Shown in pieces: positions 45,246 through 56,579 of a DNA stretch of 64,000 nt. The position numbers were made by a program, and so were the translations under genes. Positions within the stretch are counted from its first letter, which is position 1, and each line of letters opens with the position of its first letter. Source of the DNA: Isoetes taiwanensis (taxonomy: Eukaryota > Streptophyta > Lycopodiopsida > Isoetales > Isoetaceae); contig JAJEKV010000056.1 of NCBI GenBank assembly GCA_021234155.1, positions 2,711,330 to 2,775,329 on the forward strand, read 5' to 3'. The notes beneath the pieces were generated by a model. It did no database searches and was not told the DNA's origin. It worked only from the letters and a program-made list of their open reading frames with translations.

Positions 45246-48115
45246 AACATCCCCTCCAAAGGGGCTTAGTACACAAACACATTATATTTGTACAAGATGT
45301 AAAAAGTGTGTACCATATTATATTTTTCTTTAAGTCACCATTGCAATGCCACATGCTGATACAAAAAAGCAGATCCCAATGACCTCAGAAGGTCAGCACC
45401 GAACATCCATTGTTTTGCAAGCTTTGGCTTCCTATATTTTAATATCTTTCTTGGGAATTTCGAACTGTACTTTACCTGCCACATAGCATTCTATTCCAAA
45501 GAATCAAGGGCAGCCCCCATTTTCTTATAAGAAGTTCTCTCCATGATTTCATGACAGGTATTTCAAAAGTGCTGAATAATGGAGGGTAAAGATGGATTCA
45601 GGAAGAGAACCCTCTACAAAATTTTGTCGATTCCTATTGTTGATAAACTAACAAGTGCATCAAGTGCATTTACAAAAGACACTAGGTTTTGCAGCCGCTT
45701 CATATTTTTAAAAGAACATTATAGATGCATCATCCAGATTGGTGCTATGCAAATGCTGATTTTTTGTCAATGGAAAATCATGATACAACTTGTCATTATA
45801 GAAGCATCATTTTCGTCTATGAGATTGTTAGCAGTCACATTGTGTCAAGCTCACACTTTCATAAGTAGGATAATCCAAAATGAAATGAGCTGCCTTGGAT
45901 TTTTCTAGTGTTAAGCTTTGTTAGATGTTTATCCTTATTTGAAAAACCAGGTGAATATGGCATGTAGAACTTTTAAGGATCAAAATTTTGCATTAATATT
46001 TGGATGCATCCAAGATCGAACAACATTAATTGTTGACAATTACTTGCACCTATGGATTGGTTGATAACAAATTGTCTGATTTGATTTTATGTTTTGGAAA
46101 ATGTTAGCCATCGTTTTAAGCATGTTGAACTAGTTTGCCTTATGAGGTATTTTGGCTCCAGGTGGCAAGAAACAAGATCAACTAATTTTTGTTGTAGAAA
46201 TAAACTTTGTTTGCAAGTCCTTTTGTTTAGAGGTGGTTCTTGATTGAACATAGGATTCCATAGGCTACATTTGTTTTATGACGAAAGGAATTTAACTACA
46301 TAAACTTCTAGTTATTCCCGTTTCGTATTTGGGGAGGGTATCTCACGCATGGTTTGGCCTAAATTTTGCTTGGGTAATGTATGGAAAATCGTATGAAAAG
46401 CATATTTTTTAGCTGATTTGAGTTGCTTGTTGGCTGAGATGAAGGTAGCATTCCAAAAATGGGCTATGACATGTGTTTTGTTTATTGTTTCTATGCATGG
46501 TTCAAAAATAGAAGGATAAGAAAGGATGCTGCTTTCTTTTTTGAGCAGGCATGGCCATGGATGGCGTGCTTTGTAAAAGTGCGGTGATCTTCTGAATTTT
46601 TTTCTTGACAAGAATAAGAGGGGGATTTTGAGCTTCTTTGATCAAGGGGATCAAACAAATCCATGGCCTTCGTGGATTTGAAGGAAATGGGGAAGTAAGC
46701 TAGCCATTTGGAGCAGGGATTGAAGGGGGCATCAGAATGCCGAATTTGGCGTAGGAGACGGTGGGCTTCATTCTGGCAGATTGAAGGGCTTGATTGAAGG
46801 GGGATTGATTCTGGCGTTGCTCTTTGCGCAGGAGAAGGCATGCTTGGGAGGTTTGGAGGCTGCGTTGGGAGCAGTTTGGTTGGGAACAGGCTGCGTTGGT
46901 TTTTTTTTTTTCCCCACTTCTGACCACAATCGGCCATCCGATTACAGGGCCGAAAAGGAAGAGGGTGATTCAGAGCAGAGTTGGCGGCCTTTGTGGTCGA
47001 TTCGGGACACCCAGATCCATGGATTCGTGCTCAGCCCGGAGCGAGTGAAGCTTCATGGATTTGCAGCAAGTAGATGTTTGGGGCTAGGATTGCTGGCGGA
47101 TATCGGAAGGCCGGAGTAGACAGAGAAGGCCGGAGGAGAATGCACACGAACCATTGCTTTTTTCACTTTGTAGGCTTTTTGGTTTGGACCATTGGAAGTG
47201 GCAGGCGAATTGTTAACGAAAAATATTATGGCCTTTGATCTGGCATAGAACACGGAATATTCTAGAGATCAATGATCAGAAATAAGAGATGCAAAAAAAA
47301 ACTGATGAATGAATAAACATGTCGGAGAATTTAACTACATAAGTACCAGACTTGGCTTTTTCTTCGTTTGCATTTTCCTAAATATCCAGTATCGAGCAAC
47401 CAAAATTAATGGCAAGACAGAATCTTGACCTAATATTGATACTGGAAATGGAATACAACGGGCAAAGCGCATTTACCCACACAAATTTTAGGTAAAATCC
47501 GTGATTTGCGCATTTTTGGAAGATTGAGCCTTCAAAAGCAATGGGCTATATGACTCCGATGGAGGGAAAAACTTCTGATTCAGAAGAAGATTGACTTAAC
47601 AGTGAAGCGTTGAATCGAGAGCTGCAATATTACTCTTTGACAGAGCAAAAAGATAAGTTTTTAATGGATTCTCGCAACTCCAGAGGTGGCTATGTGCGAA
47701 ATAAAGGACCTACTTCAACAGGGATGAGAGAAAAAATTATCATAGAATATAATAGAATAGAATTGTTTTTATCTAAACAATATGGAAAGAGGCGCCAAGA
47801 GGACTTCTTTTCTGCACAAAGGGTTAACAACTCACGAGACAATGGGGACGATCTAGACAACAACCAGATTATACTTATGCTTGCTTTCCATTTCACAAAA
47901 AGGGCTAAGCCCTATCATTTTGTTTATTCTACTATACAGTGTGGATAAATATGTTTGAATCTGCGAAATGGATATACGAAGTGTCTTTGATAAAAGAAAA
48001 CTCTGATAATAGACAGTTAGACCATTTCGGATAAATAATGAATTATACTTTAAATGATATAATATCAGAGAATAGATTACTATATGCAGAGGGTTGCATA
48101 AATGTCCTTGGTTGC
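45246..48115. other. Long stretch without a recognised gene
   Basis: Several 70-150-codon frames occur on both strands: 46491-46937 (-), 46781-47119 (+) and 47610-47948 (+). The last (MNRELQYYSLTEQKDKFLMD) is the most protein-like but matches nothing I know. 46600-47200 is less AT-rich than its surroundings. The 15-mer AATTTAACTACATAA occurs at about 46290 and 47328, perhaps by chance. Confidence 0.35.
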
Positions 48116-48351
48116 CTAACAGTATTTATTATTTTGTAAAGAGATGCTAACTCCTGATGGATGGACACTAAACCCATTACCTTCTGGAAGGTCCTCTTGG
48201 CTAAAGCTGAACCATTAGTCTTATGCTCAACCTCCTGCCAAGTTAACCATCTATTCTCCTCTTCATTCCTTAGATGTCCAAAAGTATTTATGCCTTATGA
48301 GGACGTTGAAGGGCTAGGCAACCAATATTCTTAGGAGCCAAGGCAGGATGC

Positions 48352-48380
48352 CAAAAAAAAAAAAAAAAAAAAAAAAAACT
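48352..48380. repeat. Homopolymer A tract (about 28 bp) inside the LINE remnant
   Basis: A run of A on the + strand interrupts LINE sequence that is recognisable on both sides, so it is an insertion or slippage product rather than the LINE's own tail (the LINE runs on the opposite strand). Confidence 0.8.
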
Positions 48381-48733
48381 TCCTTGCATCTAGCATTCAA
48401 AATTGGGGGTCTAAAATAAAAGGAGCTTGATTCCATTCCTTGAGCATCCTCCTCACTATGTTTGAAGTATTTGAGCATGGGGTAACTTGAAAGAATGTTG
48501 AATCAGGAAGAAGGTGCTTCGTAGCTCTACTCCCAACTGGATGTGATTCTTCAATCCTGTATCTAATCAATTTGAGGGCTGGAGAGAGTTTAGTGGTATG
48601 AAGAGCCCTCCAAATCATCTTTGCAGCCAGGGCCTGTGCTTGGATAAAAAGATCTTTACATTCAAGTCCCCCTTGTTTTTTGGGTTTGATCAAATCTGAT
48701 CAGGCTACCTTGTGAACCCTCTGCCATATAAAT

Positions 48734-49057
48734 TGATATGGTCTGTGGGGTATGGGATAAAGCCTTGAAAAGGTTGGGGCCCATTGGATAACGATTTCCT
48801 TGAAGGATTCGCCCTTTTGATGTGTTGGTTATCACTAGAGGCGCTAATGCGTAACATTTGGTATCAGAGCCAAGGTTCAATTCCTTGTAGCAACATTGGT
48901 GTGTTCCACATGCTTGAGGGCAACCATTTCAAGGAGGGGAGGAATTGATATGGTATGTGGGGTATGGGATAAAGCCTTGGAAAGGTTGGGGCCCATTGGA
49001 TAACGATTTTCTTGAAGAATCCGCCCTTCTGATGTGTTGGTTGTCACTAGAGGCACA
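48734..49057 (+). mobile_element. TRIM (miniature LTR retrotransposon), 324 bp
   Basis: Two ~120-bp direct repeats (48734-48856 and 48946-49057) start TGATATGG and end in CA. Between them are 89 bp that begin with the tRNA-Met primer site and end with AAGGAGGGGAGGAAT, a polypurine tract. The element is flanked by TAAAT on both sides (48729-48733, 49058-49062), a clean 5-bp target duplication. It has no coding capacity, as expected for a TRIM. It sits inside the minus-strand LINE. Confidence 0.93.
48859..48870 (+). promoter_or_regulatory. tRNA-Met primer-binding site of the TRIM
   Basis: TGGTATCAGAGC is the exact plant initiator tRNA-Met complement, two bases after the left LTR. Confidence 0.95.
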
Positions 49058-49653
49058 TAAATTTCCTGATGGCCGATTCTATCATTTTGTATGAAGTCCT
49101 ATCAGCAACTATATCAGCAACTATAGCTGAAGAGAAAAAACATGAGTGCTTGCTATTACAACATTTGCTACCTCCACTCGACCAACAAGAGAGAGAGTGG
49201 AAGGGTACATATGGGTAGAAGCATGAAAGGGTGATTGAATTTTTTTGTATATTGATGTAAAAATTTGAACTGGGTTAAAGTGTTTGTAATGTACATTTTG
49301 AATTTTACATGGAGTTGCCTGTCATTAATAAAGACGGTTGACGTACAATATTCTCTATAATTATACCAAATCCTCCCGAAATCTTGTACTAGCTTCTCTA
49401 TCAATAAAATCTAAATATCTTGCCTGCGAAAAAAAAAAAAACTTTGGCGCACATTTTGAACTTTCCTCAATCGATCAAACATGGCTCCGGATTCTACCTC
49501 AACGAAAACTTGGCCCGAATCGATTATAGCTGCTCCTAAATCGAATGCATTTCAAGAAACAAATGTATCTTGAAGAAATTGAAATCCCTTTCCTTCAAGA
49601 GTAATACAAATCCCTTCAAGCAGTAATACAAATCTGGTTAATAATCTGATTTT

Positions 49654-52600
49654 TTGTGCAGGATGTTGTATCCCCTTTCTATAGAATGGATCGATGTCTT
49701 AAAGCACCAGTTGAAGAAGAAACTATGGAAGAAGGATTGGACTCTCATGCAAGCACTTCGAGGTCGCATCGGGTTCAGATTTCAATCCTCCCCGCTGATG
49801 AAGTTTCGAAAGCAATTGTTACAAGCGAGGCAAAGAAAATCAAAATGAGGGTTTGTAGGGGTGGATACGTGACAAAGCCAATTAGAAGAAAGGTGAATGC
49901 TTCAGAAATCTCATAATGAATGAGGTATCTAATTTGACTCCAAAACAACAAAGTATATTTGCAAGAAGATTATTGCAGGACAAAAGATTGCAATTCCTAT
50001 TTGAGCCACATTGGAAGGCCTCAAGAGGCTATCGTGAAGACAGATCCGGTAAAGAATTTAAAGGATGGCCTCCAAGACGTCAAAAATGCAAATAGCAATG
50101 ACAGACTTGCTGCAAAGCATTCTGTACTATCTATGGTGGTTGGAGAGGAAGGAGAATTACAGAAGACTTCACTAGCAGCTAAGTTGCTGAAAATACATCC
50201 TAGAAATATGAAACTAGCAGTGGAGAGAAGGAAAAGAATGTCACTAGGTGGAACAAATCTGTGGGCATTAGCAGGTCGAAATCCAAGAACAAATAACGAT
50301 AGATCAGGGGCTATGAAGGATATGGTTGCTCAGTTTTGGTTAGATAACTCAAAGGTTTCACCAAAAATTAGAGATGTCATGAAGAAGAGGACACAACCAA
50401 TTCAATATATTGACATTACACAGGTACGACTGTAATTTAGCTGTAATTGCATCTTGTTTTTCAGAATAAAGATGTTTTTTATTTTGTAACACTGATGTAA
50501 AGTTTGTAGATTTCTTTACTTTTTGGCAGAATAAAGATGTCTTTTATTTTGTAACACTGATGTAAAGTTTGTAACAGATTTCTTTACTTTTTGAATGTAA
50601 TGTAGATGCAGTCTGCCCTAGTTGTTCTACATGGAAATGTCAAATTATTTCATGGCAACACGTACATGTATATTTGTTTACATGTATATTCTGGATGTAT
50701 ATTTGTTTACATGTATATTCTGGATGTATATATTGTAGATGTAGGCAGTAACTAAGAAGAAATTAGTGTGGAGATGTATTAATTGTCAAAACATTATGTG
50801 ACTTCATAGTAAATGAAATAAAATTCATGTCAGAATATACATGTATGTGTGGGAGTTTAGGGTCTTGAATATGTAAAAGATTTGTATGTAATGTAATGTA
50901 ATGAGGTGACTAATTTTATTTCACTGTAATTTTACAGCTGAATTATTCCGCAATTTTGTGGATCAAAGATCCGTGAGGTTCGGATTGGGCTTAGGCAATT
51001 TGAATACTTAAAACCTTCTTGCATTAGAAAGCTAAAGGAAAGAAACACATGTTGTTGCGTGAAACATGAGCAATCAGATCTGTACAAGCAGGCATTTAAT
51101 TTGATGAGGTCAAGACTCCATGAAAATTGTTCGTGCAATTGTGGTGTGTGCGCATCTGAAGCTCATGCTGGAATATGTCAAGCCAAGAACAAGACATTTG
51201 ATAATGTTAGCACATTTTGGAGGGCTATGGTATGTGACAGAGCAGCAGGCAACGAGTGGCATAAGCTACAATGTATCAAATCAGATTGTGGAAATTGTGG
51301 GAAACAATTAATTGAGTTGTGTCCAAGAGAATACAAGGAGCGATTAATCAAACGCTTGATTGGCAAGTCTATGGTTACGCTTAATGAGCCCTCAAGAAAG
51401 GAACTTCACAAAGACTAAAGCTAATTGACAAGAAAGGCAGCTCCAAAGAATATGTTGGATAACATGTTTGATCATATGTCGAAGTTTGTATATCATAACT
51501 TTGTGGCACATTGGCGAGCAAACAATTCAAGGAATCCATGAAGAGTCTTCGATGATACCGTATTATCGGTTGTTGATTTCTGAGAATTATACTTTGAAAC
51601 CATTCAACGAGATTCAAGCACAACATTGGTACAATGAACAAATCAACATATTGGTCCACATCACGATGTTCAAGGTACAGTGGTAAAATGAGGAAATGTG
51701 TGCACTTCTTTATTTCAGATGACAAAACACATGATACTCACTTTGTACAAAAAAGCATTCAAGATGCACCTCAATTGGCTGAAAGAAAATGGTGCTGGCC
51801 ATATGAAATACCACTTAGTTTGGTCCGACGGTGTGCAACCCAATTCAAGTCGAGAAGAGCTTTCTATCATGTAACTAGGTATCATCAAGAGCATAAGATC
51901 GAGAATGCACCGGAATTTCTTTGGCTCGGGACATGGGAAGGGCACACATGATGATAGAAGGAGCCATAGCCAAACTATGGCTCGAGGCGTAACAAAGAAA
52001 AAAAGGATGGGAAAGTGATAAAAATGCGTAAACCGCATGTGAGGTTCTTGAAGAGAAAATTTCGATGTGGAAAGGGTATTTTGGAAGGTGTCCGACATTG
52101 ACCGTTCCCAAAAGATTTGATGTGCTCCCAAAGAAAAGGGGTGCAATCTCTTCATTAAGTATCATCCATAGATCCAAATGATCCAACAAAGTTAATGTGT
52201 AGATCTCTTTCATGTTTTTGTAAGGCATGCATCAATTTTGATTGGCCCGCTTGTGAGAATGCTTTGATCATTGTGGCGGTGGAAGTTGAGAAAACTAGAG
52301 CCTACAAACAGGGACAATGTTGAAGAAGATGGGTAATGAGGCGGGACTTGTGGGCAAATGACGTGGACAATGTGGATGAGACAAAGTCAGGTTGGAGATT
52401 ATTTTGCATCATTCACATCCCCGCACAATTATGAAAGGGTCCCTTATTATCTCATCCAAAGGCAATGTAAGTGAAACATGCCCTCGAAGAAGACACCAAG
52501 GATGACTATGGAAATGAATTTTATTGTGGTAATGAAGTTATAGCTGGTAACTACTTTGAATTGATTCCCCGGTTGCCATCAAAAGTACAAGCTTATTCAA

Positions 52601-52752
52601 GGAAAGAAAGTTCTTGTCCATCCCGAAATGGTAGAATTGGGGTGAGATTTCCATTGAGAGCCCCAAAACATAAGATTAAAGGTACATCTTATGCATATGA
52701 ACTGACTAATTATTGGCATGAAATGTTGTTTGGAAATTTGCCGAGATTGTAG
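49654..52752 (+). pseudogene. Transposase-like gene of the 11.56-kb element, frameshifted
   Basis: Pieces in order: NLTPKQQSIFARRLLQDKRL (49930), MKDMVAQFWLDNSKVSPKIR (50310), and a probable intron (CACAG|GTACGA at 50424 to TTTACAG at 50938). Then FEYLKPSCIRKLKERNTCCC, NCSCNCGVCASEAH, CGNCGKQLIELCP, VVDF-stop-ENY (51575), KPFNEIQAQHWYNEQINIL, HFFISDDKTHDTHFVQ, HLVWSDG then CATQFKSRRAFYHV after a 1-nt shift (51833), and NFFGSGHGKGTHD (51905). The Cys-rich block and three spaced acidic motifs are what I recall from an uncharacterised transposon protein family in non-flowering plants and animals. Several frameshifts and a TGA in the first acidic motif make it inactive. Confidence 0.7.
50455..50600. 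repeat. ~75-bp tandem duplication in the probable transposase intron
   Basis: Two copies of CAGAATAAAGATGT..TTTTATTTTGTAACACTGATG followed by TAAAGTTTGTA. A second, 35-bp tandem repeat (GTATATTTGTTTACATGTAT) lies at about 50668-50735. Confidence 0.85.
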
Positions 52753-52986
52753 AATCTCCGTAATACGCTAACCTTGTTGTTGAAGTAACTTTTCTATGCA
52801 CTAAGGCATGGACTTGCAAACCTAATGTAATCGTAATGTGAACCGATTAAAACACAAACATTAATATATTGCTTATATAGTTCCAAGACTGTTATACTTA
52901 GTGTAAGTTGTAAAAAAACACTGTAAGCAGAAGGTCTCAAGATTCAAGACTCAAGATTCATCCGTAAGGTCCTGGGCAGTGTGAGA

Positions 52987-53673
52987 TCAAAGAATGGTCC
53001 CGTTCCCAAAAAATTGTGAGAAGAGTGTCCAGATACAAACTGTTTGGAAGTTGATGAAGTCTAACGTAAGCAAGACATGTGCTTCTCGCCTCTTGCCATT
53101 TATATGATAGAGATTGGTAAAGTATGGTTTGAGGCTATTGAATCTCCAAACCTCCTCACCCCTTTTCAAAGACTTTGTTGATTGCTTTTGCATGCACAAC
53201 TTCCTGTTTAAGTTGAATGAGAATACTCTCTAGTTCTGCTTTAGATAATTGGGATTCCTCATCCCCCTTATCCGCTGCTACTCCCATAGCTCGATCCATG
53301 CTTCCAACATTGTTAAGTCTCCTCTGTGCATCTGTGTAGAACATCACAAGCAATTGTTAGATTAGGGACAAAAGCATGTTTAAGAATAGGAGTACCTCTC
53401 GAACTCGTGGATCCCTCTCCGCTTGATTTTGTTCAATTGGTTTCCCTGTTTCAAGCATTGATCTCCTCAAGAATCGGGTGCGCCGGTGAGTTTGCATTTG
53501 AATTGGGGATATGGATTGTGATCTAGTCGCTCGATCTCCTCCGCCATCGAAATCAACCAGTCACCACAGGTAAAAAAGGAATTTTTATCCCTGTCTATTC
53601 CCTTCTCCCATGTTTCTGATATGGCTCGTACCATGCCAATGATTTGTTCCTTAACCAATGATTTGTTCAACAT
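52987..53673 (-). CDS. Unknown minus-strand gene of the 11.56-kb element, probably spliced
   Basis: The upstream frame (53673-53467) opens MLNKSLVKEQIIGMVRAISE and contains CGDWLISMAEEIERLDHNPY. Downstream frames contain GDEESQLSKAELESILIQLK and then, after a frame change near 53160, EEVWRFNSLKPYFTNLYHIN ending at 52987. Helix-rich and charged. I know no matching family. Because it lies inside the TIRs it counts as element cargo. It is convergent with the transposase-like gene. Confidence 0.4.
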
Positions 53674-53785
53674 CCTTTTCTAAAAATCTTTCCCACTGTC
53701 CTCTTTTTCTGACCCAATTGGCCAATGGTTGATGCTGGCATATATCCCACAAGCCTAGCTCAAATGAAAGGGCTATACTCAATGA

Positions 53786-54176
53786 GGAATATTCCTTTCA
53801 ATGTAAGAAGGAATATTCCTTGTAACTATGGGTGCACTTAAACAAACTAAAGAATATTCCTTTGAAGGTAATAAGGAATATTCTTGATAACTAGGCACTA
53901 AGGAATATTCCTTTCAATGCAAAAAGGAATATTCCTTTCAAGGTAATAGGAATATTCCTTGTAACTATGGGTGCACTTAAACAAACTAAAGAATATTCCT
54001 TTGAAGGTAATAATGAATATTCCTGATAACTAGGCGCTAAGGAATATTCCTTTCAATGCAATAAGGAATATTCCTTCAAAGGTAATAAGGAATATTCCTG
54101 ATAACTAGGCGCTAAGGAATATTCCTTTCAATGCAATAAGGAATATTCCTTTCAAGGTAATAAGGAATATTCCTTG
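53786..54176. repeat. Array of 15 GAATATTC palindromes (mostly AAGGAATATTCCTT)
   Basis: Fifteen copies of GAATATTC, most inside a 14-bp perfect palindrome, occur in 390 bp. Two linker types alternate (TCAATGCAATAAGG and AAGGTAATAAGG), and longer units include TAACTATGGGTGCACTTAAA and TGATAACTAGGCGCTAAGG. GAAnnTTC is also the inverted-pair core of heat-shock elements. The array lies between the convergent genes of the transposon. Confidence 0.93.
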
Positions 54177-54719
54177 ATATCTCTATATTGTTGACTCACG
54201 CTTTACCAAACACAATATGCATAGGTACACAATATGCCTTAACATAATCCATTCATTTGGCATTTGTTGATTTGGCAATTGTTGATTTGGTAACATGTGG
54301 AACATTGAATGCATGTGGGATATTTGAGCCCATTACTAAAAAAAAGGGTGGACTAGGATTACATCTTGGACAAGATGACCGCGCCGCCTAGAATCAAGAT
54401 TACAAGCCAGCGAGCCATAACTTTTCAACATCTAATCTCTATCCACACTTATCAATGAAGCAGCAAAACCCTACTTATATATGCACACAACTTTTGTGAT
54501 ATATGCATGTGGGATATTGCTAACTTTGTGTTAGGGTTGTGCTAACTGCATACCAAGCAATTGGTCTCATAATATGGTTCAACCTATCCATTTTACATTT
54601 GCAAAAATTTTGAGGTGGGTGGATCGGCTCCCGAGGTGTGAAATCGTATGCATGGATACATCCCTTTCCTCTTCTGCCTAATTCCCAAAACAAAATCGTA
54701 TGCATGCAAACATCCCTTT

Positions 54720-55158
54720 TATTCCCAAAATTCTGCCCCTGCAGACTTCATTCCGGCCCATTCCGTCCCCCATCGCCTATTCCGCCATCTCCTTCACTCC
54801 TTCCCCATTCCGTCCATCTCCTTCACTTCCGCCATGGCCAAGTTCAAGACCACACCCGCAGAACACTATCCCGCCATTGTGCCTGTTTCCTCCCCGCCCA
54901 AAGACGGTCCTCCTCTTCCTCCGAGGATCCGTGTCTTCCTCCCGAGAATCCGTGTCTTCCTCCCGAGGCCACCCGTTTCTGATCGGTGAAGTTCACTCCA
55001 CCCGGAGGGTGGAGAAGCTCATCATGGATCATCAGTCAGCCGCTTAAGCTATGGGTGATCGAGTGGGTGCATGAGGCTTACCTCGACGAGGAGCGACTCC
55101 TCGAAATGAAGATGTATGCCGTGGAGGGCGACCTTCATATGGAGCTGAAGATGGCCTG
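54720..55158 (+). CDS. Hypothetical Pro-rich reading frame, frameshifted
   Basis: Proline-rich codons lead to an ATG at 54834 (MAKFKTTPAEHYPAIVPVSS). A 24-bp duplication (GGATCCGTGTCTTCCTCCCG type) follows. Then, in other frames, HSTRRVEKLIMDHQSAA and LWVIEWVHEAYLDEERLLEM run to a stop near 55158. The GC content is clearly higher than around it, which suggests a captured exon or an active coding region. No family recognised. Confidence 0.35.
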
Positions 55159-55787
55159 AAGATCAAGCCTTGTTTAAATTTTTGTAATCCCTGGTTTCAA
55201 TTTTTTTGGCAATAGTCCTTGTGACTATTCTTTGTAAAGCTTTTTAATTAAATACAGAACTTGTTTTGCAATAGTCCTTGTGACTCCATTTTTTGTAAAG
55301 CTTTTTCATTAATGACAGAACTCCTCTTCTCTACAGCTGTTGTGACTATTTTTTTTGCTTTAACTGTTATCTGAGTTTCCACTGTTCTTTTAGTTAACTG
55401 AACTATTTCTATCCTTTTCTGTATAGATATAAGAAACATGTTTGGTACTTTAGTTTGCAACTCAAGTTTTTGGTGCAACTCAAGTTAATGACAGTTTAAA
55501 TTTTGTCATTAATTATAAAATGCAAAGTACAATTACTGAAATAGTATACCAAAACAAACATTAAAGCCAACAAGGAATTTCAAGGTGCAGAATTTATGAT
55601 CTGCACACTAACAAAATATGGTAACCAGCAGCCAATAGGAAAATATGTTCAGAGTATTTTAATTCTTTAAATGCATCTTGAAGCATCTGAAGCATCTGCC
55701 AAAAATTAATGGATGTTGGTCCAGAAACCTCTTGAACAATACCATCTGCCTCAAATGAACACTAAACTGTTAGGGTGTGTATACCAC
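55159..55787. other. AT-rich spacer inside the transposon
   Basis: It contains a short repeated segment (TTTTTTGGCAATAGTCCTTG, then TTTTGCAATAGTCCTTGTGA, each followed by TTTTTTGTAAAGCTTTTT) near 55200-55305. No gene seen. Confidence 0.5.
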
Positions 55788-56405
55788 ACCAAACCATGCA
55801 CCATACCATGCCCCACACTATCATATTCACCAGAACGAGCACATCCCACCACACACCACACCATTCACCACACACCCCACCACACACCACACCATTCACC
55901 ACACACCATACACCATAGACCATACACCAACTATCATATTCACTGTAGCAGGCACATCCCACCACACACCACACACCCCACCACACACCGCACCACACAC
56001 CACACCATTCACCACACACCATACACCATAGACCATACACCAACTATCATATTCACCAGAACGAGCACATCCCACCACACACCACACCATTCACCACACC
56101 ATTCACTACACACCATACACCATACACCAAATGGTGGAGTGTGGAGCGGTGGTGGAGTGTGGTGGTGGGGGTGGTGGTGTTGGTGTGTGGTGGTGGTGGG
56201 GTGTGGTGGTGGGGGGGTGGTGGTGGTGGTGTGTAGTGGTGTGGTGGTGGTGATGTGGTGTGGTGGAGTGTGGTGGTGGGGTGTGGTGGTGGTGGTGTGG
56301 TGTTGTGGTGGTGGTGGTGTGGTGTGGTGTTGTGGATTGTGGTGTGATGTGGTGTGGTGGAGTGTGGTGGTGGTGGTGAAGTGTGGTGGAGGGGTGTGGT
56401 GTGGT
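55788..56405. repeat. CACC-rich block followed by GGTG-rich block (inverted low-complexity arms)
   Basis: 55788-56130 is built of CACACCACACCATTCACC motifs in three ~113-bp higher-order units, each with ACTATCATATTCAC and GCACATCCCACC. At 56131 it flips to about 275 bp of GTGGTGGTG/GTGTGGTG. The two halves are complementary in composition, so single strands could fold into a long imperfect hairpin. The G-rich strand switches at the centre. All open frames across it are low-complexity artefacts. Confidence 0.93.
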
Positions 56406-56579
56406 ACAAGGTCACAAAATATATCAGTCGAAACAATCAAGTAACTGTTTTGATTGACCAAAAAGGGTACAAGGCTTCTTTAAATCAGAAATCTTTTTTC
56501 TTCAAAAAAAAAAACTTACATAGTCATAAAGTATACTATCAGTAGTATACTATTCAGCATAGTGTCATTTACACATTCC

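Noticed and set aside
46491-47119. Overlapping 110-150-codon frames on both strands
   Set aside because: No motifs. They overlap on opposite strands in a locally GC-richer segment, so they are probably chance frames.
48352-48380. Poly(A) tail marking the 3' end of the minus-strand LINE
   Set aside because: A minus-strand tail would read as T on the + strand, and LINE sequence continues on both sides of the A run.
53786-54176. CRISPR-like array of short palindromes with spacers
   Set aside because: The spacers are themselves repeated, the unit is only 14 bp and there are no cas genes.
55713-56461. Long His/Thr- and Val/Gly-rich frames on both strands
   Set aside because: Low-complexity translation of the CACC/GGTG block.
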